Positions 1 to 7,045 of a stretch of DNA of 64,000 nt are shown piece after piece. This DNA is from an uncultured Bacteroidales bacterium. GTDB lineage: Bacteria > Bacteroidota > Bacteroidia > Bacteroidales > Paludibacteraceae. The notes below the pieces were generated by a model, which saw only the letters and a list, made by a program, of their open reading frames with translations, was not told the origin of the DNA and did not search any database. The position numbers and the translations under genes were made by a program. The DNA is taken from the NCBI GenBank assembly GCA_900318245.1, contig ONJT01000012.1, positions 1 through 64,000 on the forward strand, written 5' to 3'. How positions within the stretch are numbered: position 1 is the first letter of the stretch; each line of letters opens with the position of its first letter.

Positions 1-221
1 TCAAACTCATCGAGCGTATATAGCCCTTGTTCTTGGAGCTTCTCGCGGCATATATACTCGCAATAATCTTTATGAGCGGGCTTTTCTTCCTGTACAGGCG
101 CTATATCTTCGGCCAATGCGGCGCGGAGCAGGTCCACCGAATTAGCACCGGGGTTATTGATAGTAACCTCTTTATGATTGTCGTAATAGTTAGCGCCCGG
201 GGCGAAATAGTTCTTATTCAT
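1..221 (-). CDS. Partial hypothetical protein, N-terminal 73 residues
   Basis: An ATG at 221-219 opens a frame that stays open to the window edge, so only the N-terminus is visible. It begins MNKNYFAPGANYYDN and continues with an acidic, Lys-rich helical stretch. I do not recognise a domain. The GANYYDNHKEVT segment closely resembles the last residues of HsdR in this window (GSNYYDNSKHIT), so the two may share a short terminal motif. A possible promoter lies 58 bp upstream at 279-306, inside an inverted repeat. The opposite-strand frame at 27-257 overlaps it and looks like a shadow, because it lacks a promoter and has an unnatural composition. Confidence 0.6.
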   Translation of the reverse strand, partial: MNKNYFAPGANYYDNHKEVTINNPGANSVDLLRAALAEDIAPVQEEKPAHKDYCEYICREKLQEQGLYTLDEF

Positions 222-256
222 AATATGCTATTAAAAAAGCATAGGCAAACGGAGTA

Positions 257-363
257 ACCAATAAAGTCAGCCAACTCGCAAAGATACCCCGTTTGTCCAT
301 GCCAAAACACGAATTAACGGGACATATTCTTCTCTTTGCTTTAAAGTTGGCTGACTTATTGGT
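257..363. repeat. Near-perfect inverted repeat flanking a possible promoter
   Basis: The arms are 257-275 (accaataaagtcagccaac) and 346-363, complementary except for one missing T in the right arm. They enclose 70 bp that contain a leftward TATCTTTG box. The arrangement resembles invertible promoter segments known in Bacteroidales. No recombinase gene is visible nearby. Confidence 0.75.
279..306 (-). promoter_or_regulatory. Possible promoter for the partial gene at 1-221
   Basis: TATCTTTG at 286-279 matches the -7 box. The nearest TTTG upstream (306-303) is 16 bp away, not the 20 bp seen at other promoters here, so the match is weak. Confidence 0.35.
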
Positions 364-409
364 AAAGGAATATGTCTTTTCTCCATTTAGCGTCCGGAGA
401 AGACGTTTG

Positions 410-483
410 TGGAGTATAGCGGACTCGAACCGCTCACCTCAACACTGCCAGTGTTGCGCTCTAGCCAGATGAGCTAATACCCC
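410..483 (-). tRNA. tRNA-Ala (GGC)
   Basis: The minus strand folds as a cloverleaf. The acceptor stem pairs GGGGTAT with ATACTCC (one G-T), the D arm is GCTC/GAGC, the anticodon stem CAACA/TGTTG encloses loop CTGGCAG (anticodon GGC), and the T arm is AGCGG-TTCGAGT-CCGCT. CCA is not encoded. It lies just past the 3' end of hsdR, on the same strand but with its own promoter. Confidence 0.95.
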
Positions 484-503
484 TCCAAAATTCTTTGCGG
501 CTG

Positions 504-535
504 CAAAAGTACTACTTTTCTGCGATATATGCAAA
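504..535 (-). promoter_or_regulatory. Promoter of tRNA-Ala
   Basis: TTTG at 535-532, a 20-bp spacer and TACTTTTG at 511-504. The element after TTTG reads CATATATCG. An imperfect TTTGC/GCAAA palindrome follows the -7 box. Confidence 0.8.
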
Positions 536-543
536 TAAAAATG

Positions 544-3042
544 CTATTTTAGCGTAATATGCTTGCTGTTGTCGTAATAATTTGAGCCGTTTTCGTAGAT
601 GTTGAGGGTAATACCACCTCCGACAGGGCCAGAGGCTTTATAGAGTTGGCGTTGGAACTCGAAGTAGGTATCACGTATCTGCGGTATTTGCATGTGCAGT
701 TGTTTCGTGGCATCGAACGGCGAGCCGTATTTCATCTTCAGCAAGGTAGAAAGATGATCTTCCGCCATCTCTTTATAGCCATTGTTGACATACTGCGTCA
801 TAAGGAACTCGATGAGTTGCTGTACTTGTTCCGGCAACGAATTCAGATAGTCCTGACGCACTATCTCTACACGTTTCGCTCTTTCGAGCGGAGAGGTCTC
901 ATAAGCGAGATAAGAAAGGATATCGTACAAGTCACAATTCTCACATCCCATAATACGACGCACCATATCCAATTTTTCTTCCACGAATCCTTCTCGCGCG
1001 AGTTGGTCGAGCAGCTGCTGACGCGTCTGGGGATTTTCCCACTGATGGCGCAAGTCGTCGGGCCCATTAAAGTATTTCGGTAGGCGACCAAAGAGTTCTT
1101 TGATAAACTCTTCGAGGGTGATGAGTTTTTCTCCGAAATAGAAGGTCTCCGTCCACTCTGTTTTAAGAGCCAATTCTCGTTTCTCGGATAGTTTGACACG
1201 TATTTTCTTCTTGGGCTGACCACCTTCGCAGGTACATGGAAGATGTCCGCAGTATGGGCATGGTTTCGGCGGTTCGGGTGGCGGTGTCTCGCATACGCAG
1301 GGGTATTGGCCGCATTTCGGGCATGGCTTATGCTTATTGCAGGTACAGGGATAGTTCCCGCATATCGGACAGAAGGGATCTCCGTCCCACTCGGCATCTT
1401 TGAAGTTCTTGTTTGCTCCTACAAAATCATAGATGGTAAAGAAATACTTATCATCAAAGAGACGTGTACCACGACCAATGATTTGCTTAAACTCCACCAT
1501 GTTATTGATAGGTCGCATGAGGACGATATTCCGCACGTTACGGGCATCGACACCGGTTGAGAGTTTCTGCGAGGTGGTGAGGATGGTAGGTATGGTACGT
1601 TCGTTATTCTGGAAGAGTTTGAGATCGTCCTCTCCCTCTTGACCATCATCGGCTGTGACACGCTTGCAATAGTTGGGCGCGGGGTTCTTCTTGCGCTGAT
1701 TGATGAGCGAGCAGATGATAGCCGCATGTGCTTGCGTAGCGCAGAAGATAATGGTTTTATCGTTCGGATTGATTTGGCTTAATAATTCCTCGACGCGGTG
1801 CACGTCCCGTGCACGCATCTCGATATCGCCGTTGTAAAAGTCCTTCTCCGTATAAATCTTATTGGGATCAATATCTCCCTCTACATCATCGGTCGGGTCG
1901 TACTGATAGGTATCGATATTACTCTCCGAGATACAAACACGGAAGGGCGTAAGGTAACCATCTTCAATACCCTGTTTGAGGGAATACGAATAAACGGGTT
2001 CGCCGAAATACCTATAGGTATTGGCGTTCTCCGAGCGACGCGGGGTGGCGGTCATACCGAGTTGGTAAGCATCGGTGAAATAGTCCATCAGTTCGCGCCA
2101 TTGGCTCTCATCGTTTGCACCGCCGCGGTGGCACTCGTCGATGATGATAAAATCGAAGAAATCGGCGGGATATTGCTTGTAGAACGGCTTTCCGGATTCG
2201 TCTTCAGACATGAATGTCTGGAAGATAGTGAAGTATAGATGCCGCTCAGTAGGCACTTTGTTTTGCTTCTTGTGGAGTTTGTCGGGCGTAATACGAATCA
2301 TCGCATCCTCATTAAACTGCTCAAAGTCGTTAACCGCTTGATTGGCAAGGATGTTTCGGTCAGAAATAAAGAGGATTCGCGGCTTCTTACCGTCCTTCCG
2401 TTTGTTCCAATTGGTTTGGAAGAGTTTCCAACATATCTGGAAAGCGACGTAGGTCTTACCTGTACCGGTAGCCATCGTGAGTAGGATGCGGTCTTGCTCC
2501 CGTGCAACGGCATTGAGGACGTTGTTCACGGCATTGACCTGATAATAACGAGGCACCCGACCGCCGCCGATGTTGAAGGGCAAGAGGTTGAACTTATCAC
2601 GCCACTCGTTGACATCGGGAAAGGTCATGAGCCATAACTCCTGCGGTGTGGGGAACTTATCCACGAGTTTCTCGGAGGAAGGCACGATATAATTGCCGAA
2701 GGGGTCACGGACACCCATATCTATGAAATAGATCTGGTCGCCGTTGGTAGAATACGCGTAGCGTATCTGGAGCATCTCAGCGTATTGCTTCGCCTGTGCT
2801 ATACCTATCTCTACGGGATATTCATCCGCTTTGGCTTCTATGACCGCGAGTTTGATACCCTTAAATTCGAGGATATAGTCCACCTTTTTCGGGTGGCGGT
2901 TGACGGAAAGTTTCTCCACGCGTCCCGGAGCAATGAGGTATGCTCTTTGCTCGTTGAGAATTTGCGATTCGGGTACTTGTTCCCAACCGACCGCATATAA
3001 CGCGGGGTCAATTTTCTTGCGTCGTGTCGTTGATTCGTCCAT
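544..3042 (-). CDS. hsdR: Type I restriction enzyme R subunit
   Basis: ATP-dependent translocase and nuclease subunit of a type I restriction-modification complex, 832 residues. Seen in order: an N-terminal PD-(D/E)XK nuclease fold with D55, E69 and K71; SF2 helicase motifs MATGTGKT (190-197), DECH (302-305), TAT (331-333) and IGRGTRL (522-528). Then a Cys-rich insert with three CPxCGxxPCxC units (558-568, 574-584, 595-605) that look like zinc knuckles, and an EcoEI-type C-terminal region. The start overlaps the hsdS stop by one base (TAATG), so translation is probably coupled. The C-terminal tail NGSNYYDNSKHIT resembles the partial protein at 1-221. Residues for cleavage and ATP hydrolysis look intact. 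Confidence 0.96.
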   Translation of the reverse strand: MDESTTRRKKIDPALYAVGWEQVPESQILNEQRAYLIAPGRVEKLSVNRHPKKVDYILEFKGIKLAVIEAKADEYPVEIGIAQAKQYAEMLQIRYAYSTNGDQIYFIDMGVRDPFGNYIVPSSEKLVDKFPTPQELWLMTFPDVNEWRDKFNLLPFNIGGGRVPRYYQVNAVNNVLNAVAREQDRILLTMATGTGKTYVAFQICWKLFQTNWNKRKDGKKPRILFISDRNILANQAVNDFEQFNEDAMIRITPDKLHKKQNKVPTERHLYFTIFQTFMSEDESGKPFYKQYPADFFDFIIIDECHRGGANDESQWRELMDYFTDAYQLGMTATPRRSENANTYRYFGEPVYSYSLKQGIEDGYLTPFRVCISESNIDTYQYDPTDDVEGDIDPNKIYTEKDFYNGDIEMRARDVHRVEELLSQINPNDKTIIFCATQAHAAIICSLINQRKKNPAPNYCKRVTADDGQEGEDDLKLFQNNERTIPTILTTSQKLSTGVDARNVRNIVLMRPINNMVEFKQIIGRGTRLFDDKYFFTIYDFVGANKNFKDAEWDGDPFCPICGNYPCTCNKHKPCPKCGQYPCVCETPPPEPPKPCPYCGHLPCTCEGGQPKKKIRVKLSEKRELALKTEWTETFYFGEKLITLEEFIKELFGRLPKYFNGPDDLRHQWENPQTRQQLLDQLAREGFVEEKLDMVRRIMGCENCDLYDILSYLAYETSPLERAKRVEIVRQDYLNSLPEQVQQLIEFLMTQYVNNGYKEMAEDHLSTLLKMKYGSPFDATKQLHMQIPQIRDTYFEFQRQLYKASGPVGGGITLNIYENGSNYYDNSKHITLK

Positions 3043-4259
3043 TAGGCAAATATCGATTTGAGCAATGATTGTTTGAGGTCATTGCAAAAGGTTATTGTTT
3101 GGTCGTAGTTATCTTGCAGGGCTTTCACTTTTTCCGATATGGCGTCAAGGCGTGCAGCGATGCGCTCTTGCTCGGGGAGAGAGGGGAAGGAGATAGGGAA
3201 TTTTACAAGATTCTTCATTGCAATACTCTTTACGCCTGTGCCTTCAGCTTTTGCCCGTACAGATTTTAAGAAAAAATCCGAACTTAACAAGTATATAAAG
3301 TATTTAGAGTTAAGTTTTTCTTTACGAGGCGTCATAACGTAAATACCTTCCTTGATATTCCAATTTTGGGGTATTTCTTTTACAAGGGCTGTGTTTCCTA
3401 TTGTTCCAGTAGCAGAGAACAAAACATCTCCTATTTGAAGGTGCGAACGTTGATTTATTCTAACTATCGCTTCTTTATTTACAAGATCTGTTTTTTCATC
3501 TACCTCAATAGTAAATCCCTTTAGTTCACGTACTGTTATATAATAACAATCTGCATCGGGTGTATTTAATTTAAAATGGACTCTTGGATTAAGCCCCGTT
3601 CTGAGATCTGAGATAACATCATTTATAGTATAATGCTCCCATCCCTCTTTAGGTGTAAGCATTTCTTTGAGGGCAGATTGAAAGAGGTCTTTGGCGGCTT
3701 GGAGTTGGGAGGCGGCATTGGCTTTAAGGGCATCAATTTTCGCAAACTGATCATCTAAAAGAGCCACTATCCGCTCTTGCTCGGTGAGAGACAAAATGGG
3801 TATAGGTATAGACAAAAATTTATCATAGATTATATTGTGAATACCTGTAGTAGCATTTTGCATTTCTTTAGTATATCCCTCTTTATAAATATATAAAAGG
3901 TACTTATAGAGGAATGTAGGTATAATAAATGTCTTATCCTTTATGCGCAATATGGAAGTGAAATTGCTAACAGAATATTCACCATCCAAATCAAAAAGGA
4001 TTGTTCTCCCTACAGGCTGTTTCTCACTACCTCCTGATTTTTCAACAATTAAATCGCCCTTTTGTAATTTCCTCGAACTATATTGGCGTTCCTCTACATC
4101 CAAGTACTCTATATTAGAAAGATTTAATGTAAACTCTTTAGTAAAATTTGCATTCCTTATTACACCTACATTAACAAAAGGCGGCTTTTTCCCTTTCCAA
4201 AGCCCATTGATAGATGTTGTAATCTCCCCTAAAGGCTGATATTTCCAATCTTCTCTCAT
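3042..4259 (-). CDS. hsdS: Type I restriction-modification specificity subunit S
   Basis: 405-residue DNA-recognition subunit that pairs with HsdM and HsdR. Two half-repeats are visible, each a variable target-recognition domain (about 1-155 and 205-355) followed by a conserved helix with an LTEQER/LPEQER motif (about 158 and 360) that spaces the domains. The variable domains are clearly richer in A+T than the flanking hsdM and hsdR, as expected for exchangeable recognition domains. The start overlaps the hsdM stop (ATGA). Target sequence cannot be predicted from sequence alone. Confidence 0.95.
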   Translation of the reverse strand: MREDWKYQPLGEITTSINGLWKGKKPPFVNVGVIRNANFTKEFTLNLSNIEYLDVEERQYSSRKLQKGDLIVEKSGGSEKQPVGRTILFDLDGEYSVSNFTSILRIKDKTFIIPTFLYKYLLYIYKEGYTKEMQNATTGIHNIIYDKFLSIPIPILSLTEQERIVALLDDQFAKIDALKANAASQLQAAKDLFQSALKEMLTPKEGWEHYTINDVISDLRTGLNPRVHFKLNTPDADCYYITVRELKGFTIEVDEKTDLVNKEAIVRINQRSHLQIGDVLFSATGTIGNTALVKEIPQNWNIKEGIYVMTPRKEKLNSKYFIYLLSSDFFLKSVRAKAEGTGVKSIAMKNLVKFPISFPSLPEQERIAARLDAISEKVKALQDNYDQTITFCNDLKQSLLKSIFA

Positions 4260-5701
4260 AGCAGTTCGCGGATTTGTTGGATAAGTTCAGCGGAGTCCGC
4301 GTTAAGAGACGCGATGGTATCAAGGATCTGCGTCGGAGTGCGCTCGTCGATGATCTCGGGCTTATTGGGGTTCTTGACGGACAGGTCGCAGTCCTCGCCT
4401 AAAGTAGAGACATCGAGCAGCCATGAGTTTTCGGACTCGGTTTGGGTCTTTTGCAGACGGATGAACTCCTCCAAATCGGCTTCGGAAAGGGGGTTCGTCT
4501 TACCGAGGGTACGAGGGAGGTTGAGTTGGTAGTACCATATCTTACGTGTAGGTTCACCTTTGGTGAAGAAGAGCACAACGGTCTTGACACCGGCACCGGT
4601 AAACACTCCTGAAGGCAAATCGAGGATGGTATGTAAATTACATTCCTCGAGCAGCTTGCGGCGAACACCTGCGGCATCGCCATTGGAGAGGAATGTGTTC
4701 TTAATGACGATACCGGCACGACCGTTCACTTTGAGCATCTTGATAAAATGCTGCATGAACATATATGCCGTTTCGGAGGTCTTGATGTCGAAGTTCTGCT
4801 GTACCTCTGCGCGCTCGCTGCCACCGAAAGGCGGGTTCGCCAAGATGACGTTCTTGCGGTCTTTCTCCATGATGCCGGTGAGGTTCTCCGCGAGCGTGTT
4901 ACCACGCACGATATTAGGAGCCGCTACACCATGGAAGATCATATTCATCGTGGCTATGATATACGGCAGACCTTTCTTCTCCTTGCCGAAGAAAGTAGAT
5001 TTTTGCAGGATGTTATCATCGGCTACCGACTTGACCTGTTCGTTCATATAGTTAAACGCCTCGCAGAGGAAGCCCGCTGAGCCACACGCAGGGTCATAGA
5101 CGGTCTCACCGATACGCGGGTTGACCACCTGAACGATGGAGCGGATGAGGGGACGCGGCGTGTAGTACTCACCGCCGTTTCGTCCGGCGTTACCCATACG
5201 ACGAATCTTATCCTCATAGAGGACGGTCATCTCATGCTGGTCTTCGGCAGATTGGAAATGGAGTGTGTCGATCTTATTGATGATCTCGCGCATGTTGTAC
5301 CCGCTGTTGATTTTGTTGCGGAGTTCGGAGAAAATCTCGCCGATTTTATACTCGAGCGTGTCCGCCGCAGGAGCGGTGTCTTTGAAATGCTTGAGCGCAG
5401 GGAAGAGTTTGTTATTGACGAAATCCACGAGGTCGTCACCGGTCATAGCATTGACTACATCTATCTCCCCCTTATCCGTCTTGGGAGCAGCCCAAGAACT
5501 CCACCGGTGAAAACCGGTAATCAGCCTTTTATAGTCCTTGCCGTCCGCTTGCGCGTCCATCTCGCGCGTGGTCTCCAGGTCTTCTAGGTATTTGAGAAAG
5601 AGCAGCCATGAAGTCTGCTCAATGTAGTCCAGTTCGTTACTGCAACCCGCTTCATTGCGGAGGATGCCATCAATGGCGTTAAATGTAGATTCGTATTTCA
5701 T
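4256..5701 (-). CDS. hsdM: Type I restriction-modification methyltransferase subunit M
   Basis: 481-residue adenine-N6 DNA methyltransferase. An HsdM N-terminal helical domain (about 1-150) precedes the AdoMet motif DPACGSAG (203-210) and catalytic motif IV NPPF (289-292). It modifies the site chosen by HsdS and forms the M2S methylase core. It follows the small gene at 5720-6064 by 18 bp and overlaps hsdS by 4 bp, so the order small gene-M-S-R looks like one transcript from the promoter at 6087-6117. Confidence 0.96.
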   Translation of the reverse strand: MKYESTFNAIDGILRNEAGCSNELDYIEQTSWLLFLKYLEDLETTREMDAQADGKDYKRLITGFHRWSSWAAPKTDKGEIDVVNAMTGDDLVDFVNNKLFPALKHFKDTAPAADTLEYKIGEIFSELRNKINSGYNMREIINKIDTLHFQSAEDQHEMTVLYEDKIRRMGNAGRNGGEYYTPRPLIRSIVQVVNPRIGETVYDPACGSAGFLCEAFNYMNEQVKSVADDNILQKSTFFGKEKKGLPYIIATMNMIFHGVAAPNIVRGNTLAENLTGIMEKDRKNVILANPPFGGSERAEVQQNFDIKTSETAYMFMQHFIKMLKVNGRAGIVIKNTFLSNGDAAGVRRKLLEECNLHTILDLPSGVFTGAGVKTVVLFFTKGEPTRKIWYYQLNLPRTLGKTNPLSEADLEEFIRLQKTQTESENSWLLDVSTLGEDCDLSVKNPNKPEIIDERTPTQILDTIASLNADSAELIQQIRELL

Positions 5702-5719
5702 CCTATATCCCTATTACTA

Positions 5720-6064
5720 TTATTTATTTTCCGGTAAACTATGATGCCAGCAGTTATTCTTATGCAGGCACAGAATTAGTTGGCGGGCATCGTCGTTGCC
5801 CAACTCTGCTGCTCTGAGCAACATGATATCCGCCTCGTCACGGCTCACCGTAGTGAGGCCGAGGCTGTCGGGCAGGTCGCCCTGCCATTTCAGATAAGCA
5901 GCCGCACCCGTGACAAACAAGCCGCGCGGGTCCTCGTCCATGTACGCGCGCTTCGCATAATATAAAAGAGAATCGGGGTCACAGAAAACAGAACTGCTGA
6001 CCTCGACCGGAGAAGAAGCGGCACGATAACCGCACACAAAGATACCAATAAATTGTGTTGTCAT
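5720..6064 (-). CDS. Small Sel1-like hypothetical protein ahead of hsdM
   Basis: 114 residues starting MTTQFIGIFV. I take the ATG at 6064 rather than the longer open frame to 6184, because a promoter (-7 box 6094-6087) sits between them. The C-terminal half, with residues such as ADIMLLRAAELGNDDA, resembles one or two Sel1/TPR-like helical hairpins. A Leu/Ala-rich helix pattern precedes it. It leads the hsdMSR transcript, so it may be an accessory or regulator of the restriction system. That link rests on position only. Confidence 0.7.
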   Translation of the reverse strand: MTTQFIGIFVCGYRAASSPVEVSSSVFCDPDSLLYYAKRAYMDEDPRGLFVTGAAAYLKWQGDLPDSLGLTTVSRDEADIMLLRAAELGNDDARQLILCLHKNNCWHHSLPENK

Positions 6065-6086
6065 AGTGTCAAAACCTTTGCGGGTG

Positions 6087-6117
6087 CAAAGGTACTGCTT
6101 TTTTTTCAAATATGCAA
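6087..6117 (-). promoter_or_regulatory. Promoter of the restriction-modification operon, with palindrome
   Basis: TTG at 6117-6115, 20 bp to TACCTTTG at 6094-6087. A perfect 7-bp-arm palindrome (CCTTTGC-GGGT-GCAAAGG, 6075-6092) overlaps the -7 box. Confidence 0.8.
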
Positions 6118-6188
6118 GGAAAAACGAAAAAAGTTCGGGGGGAGTAGCCCCGAAGAGGAGACAGCAGGACGAGCCCACCCGCAAAAAA

Positions 6189-6411
6189 ATGAAACTAACA
6201 AATAAATTAGTAACAAATAAATTAGTAATAAAATTATTACAAGTCTATATGTCTGATAATCAGTCGTTTAAGAAAGAATATTTTCTAAATTATGCACAAA
6301 AAAAAGGCCTTTATTGCACGCAAAATTTGCGCCCCCCCCCCTAAACAGTAAAAAGAAGATCATCACCGAAGGTAAACAGCCCGCTACACCGCGAGTTAGA
6401 AAGAAGAAATA
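6189..6411 (+). other. Gene-poor stretch with C10 tract splitting two short frames
   Basis: 6118-6626 holds no convincing gene. A 50-residue frame from ATG 6189 (MKLTNKLV...) ends just after ten consecutive C (6332-6341). One extra C would join it to a basic tail (KKKIITEGKQ...RKKK) ending at a TAG at 6409-6411. This could be a slippage-controlled small ORF or a decayed gene end; coding is unproven. Confidence 0.3.
6196..6225. repeat. 15-bp direct tandem repeat, two copies
   Basis: taacaaataaattag occurs twice back to back in the AT-rich stretch upstream of the C10 tract. Confidence 0.9.
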
Positions 6412-6467
6412 GAACCTATCGGAAATGTAGGAAAAGATATAAAAATTTCAGAAAAGTGATATACACT

Positions 6468-6499
6468 CTTGCATATGTCATTTTTTTGACATATGCAAG
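6468..6499. repeat. 13-bp-stem hairpin made of the -33 element
   Basis: cttgcatatgtca (6468-6480) and tgacatatgcaag (6487-6499) form a perfect stem with a T6 loop. The arm equals the extended -33 promoter element seen elsewhere, so this looks like two back-to-back -33 elements. I see no clear -7 box on either side. Confidence 0.85.
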
Positions 6500-6626
6500 G
6501 AAAATCTTATTTGAAAGCCTTGCAAAAGTGCAAAAAAAAATGACATACATATTGCGTATGCCATTTTCTGTGTTTCTTTTCCCTTTGCTTTTTAACGCTG
6601 TCAAGGAGGCCCTGACTGGAGAGGAG

Positions 6627-6875
6627 TTAGGCTACTGCATGAGTAGTCCTATATGTATCCTTCTCTTTTGAAGCAAAAAAGCCTTCAAAAGACAAATCTT
6701 CATCTAACGCAGGCCAGTGGAGACCAAACGGCGAGCGCGTATATGCTTGGCGTTCCTTTGCAGACGCGTTGCGTAAGGATGCGTAGTTGTCAAACTGTTC
6801 GCAAGCCTGACGACCATCCGCCGTTTCAATCCAAACAGCGGCGTCTGTAAGCCAAATTTTCTTTACATCAATCAT
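6627..6875 (-). CDS. DUF2442 domain protein
   Basis: 82 residues. The run VWIETADGRQA near the N-terminus and SPFGLHWPALDEDLSFEGFF in the second half match the DUF2442 family of small proteins, whose members are near this length. DUF2442 proteins often pair with DUF4160 partners in toxin-antitoxin-like loci, but no DUF4160 gene is adjacent here. It is monocistronic, divergent from the phosphatase gene, and has its own palindrome-type promoter at 6933-6964. Confidence 0.85.
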   Translation of the reverse strand: MIDVKKIWLTDAAVWIETADGRQACEQFDNYASLRNASAKERQAYTRSPFGLHWPALDEDLSFEGFFASKEKDTYRTTHAVA

Positions 6876-6932
6876 AGTTCTAAGGTTTTATTTGTTAAAA
6901 AAGTTTTTCCAATTAGCTTTGATTTTGCGCTG

Positions 6933-6964
6933 CAAAATTACAAAAATATTTTGACATATGCAAA
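6933..6964 (-). promoter_or_regulatory. Promoter of the DUF2442 gene, with palindrome
   Basis: TTTG at 6964-6961, CATATGTCA following, and TAATTTTG at 6940-6933 after 20 bp. The palindrome ATTTTGC-GCT-GCAAAAT covers 6922-6938. Confidence 0.85.
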
Positions 6965-6998
6965 TAAAAATGAAAAATTACGGAAAAATGCAAATGCA

Positions 6999-7030
6999 TT
7001 TGCATATTTCATTTTTTTGTAGTACCTTTG
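6999..7030 (+). promoter_or_regulatory. Promoter of the phosphatase/alarmone operon
   Basis: TTTG at 6999-7002, CATATTTCA, 20 bp, then TACCTTTG at 7023-7030. It is divergent from the DUF2442 promoter; the two -33 boxes are 34 bp apart and separated by a palindrome (tgcaaatgcatttgca). Confidence 0.85.
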
Positions 7031-7045
7031 CAGCCACATTGTATT

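Noticed and set aside
27..257. Plus-strand 76-residue frame at the left edge
   Set aside because: It overlaps the better-supported minus-strand partial gene, and its composition is that of a shadow frame.
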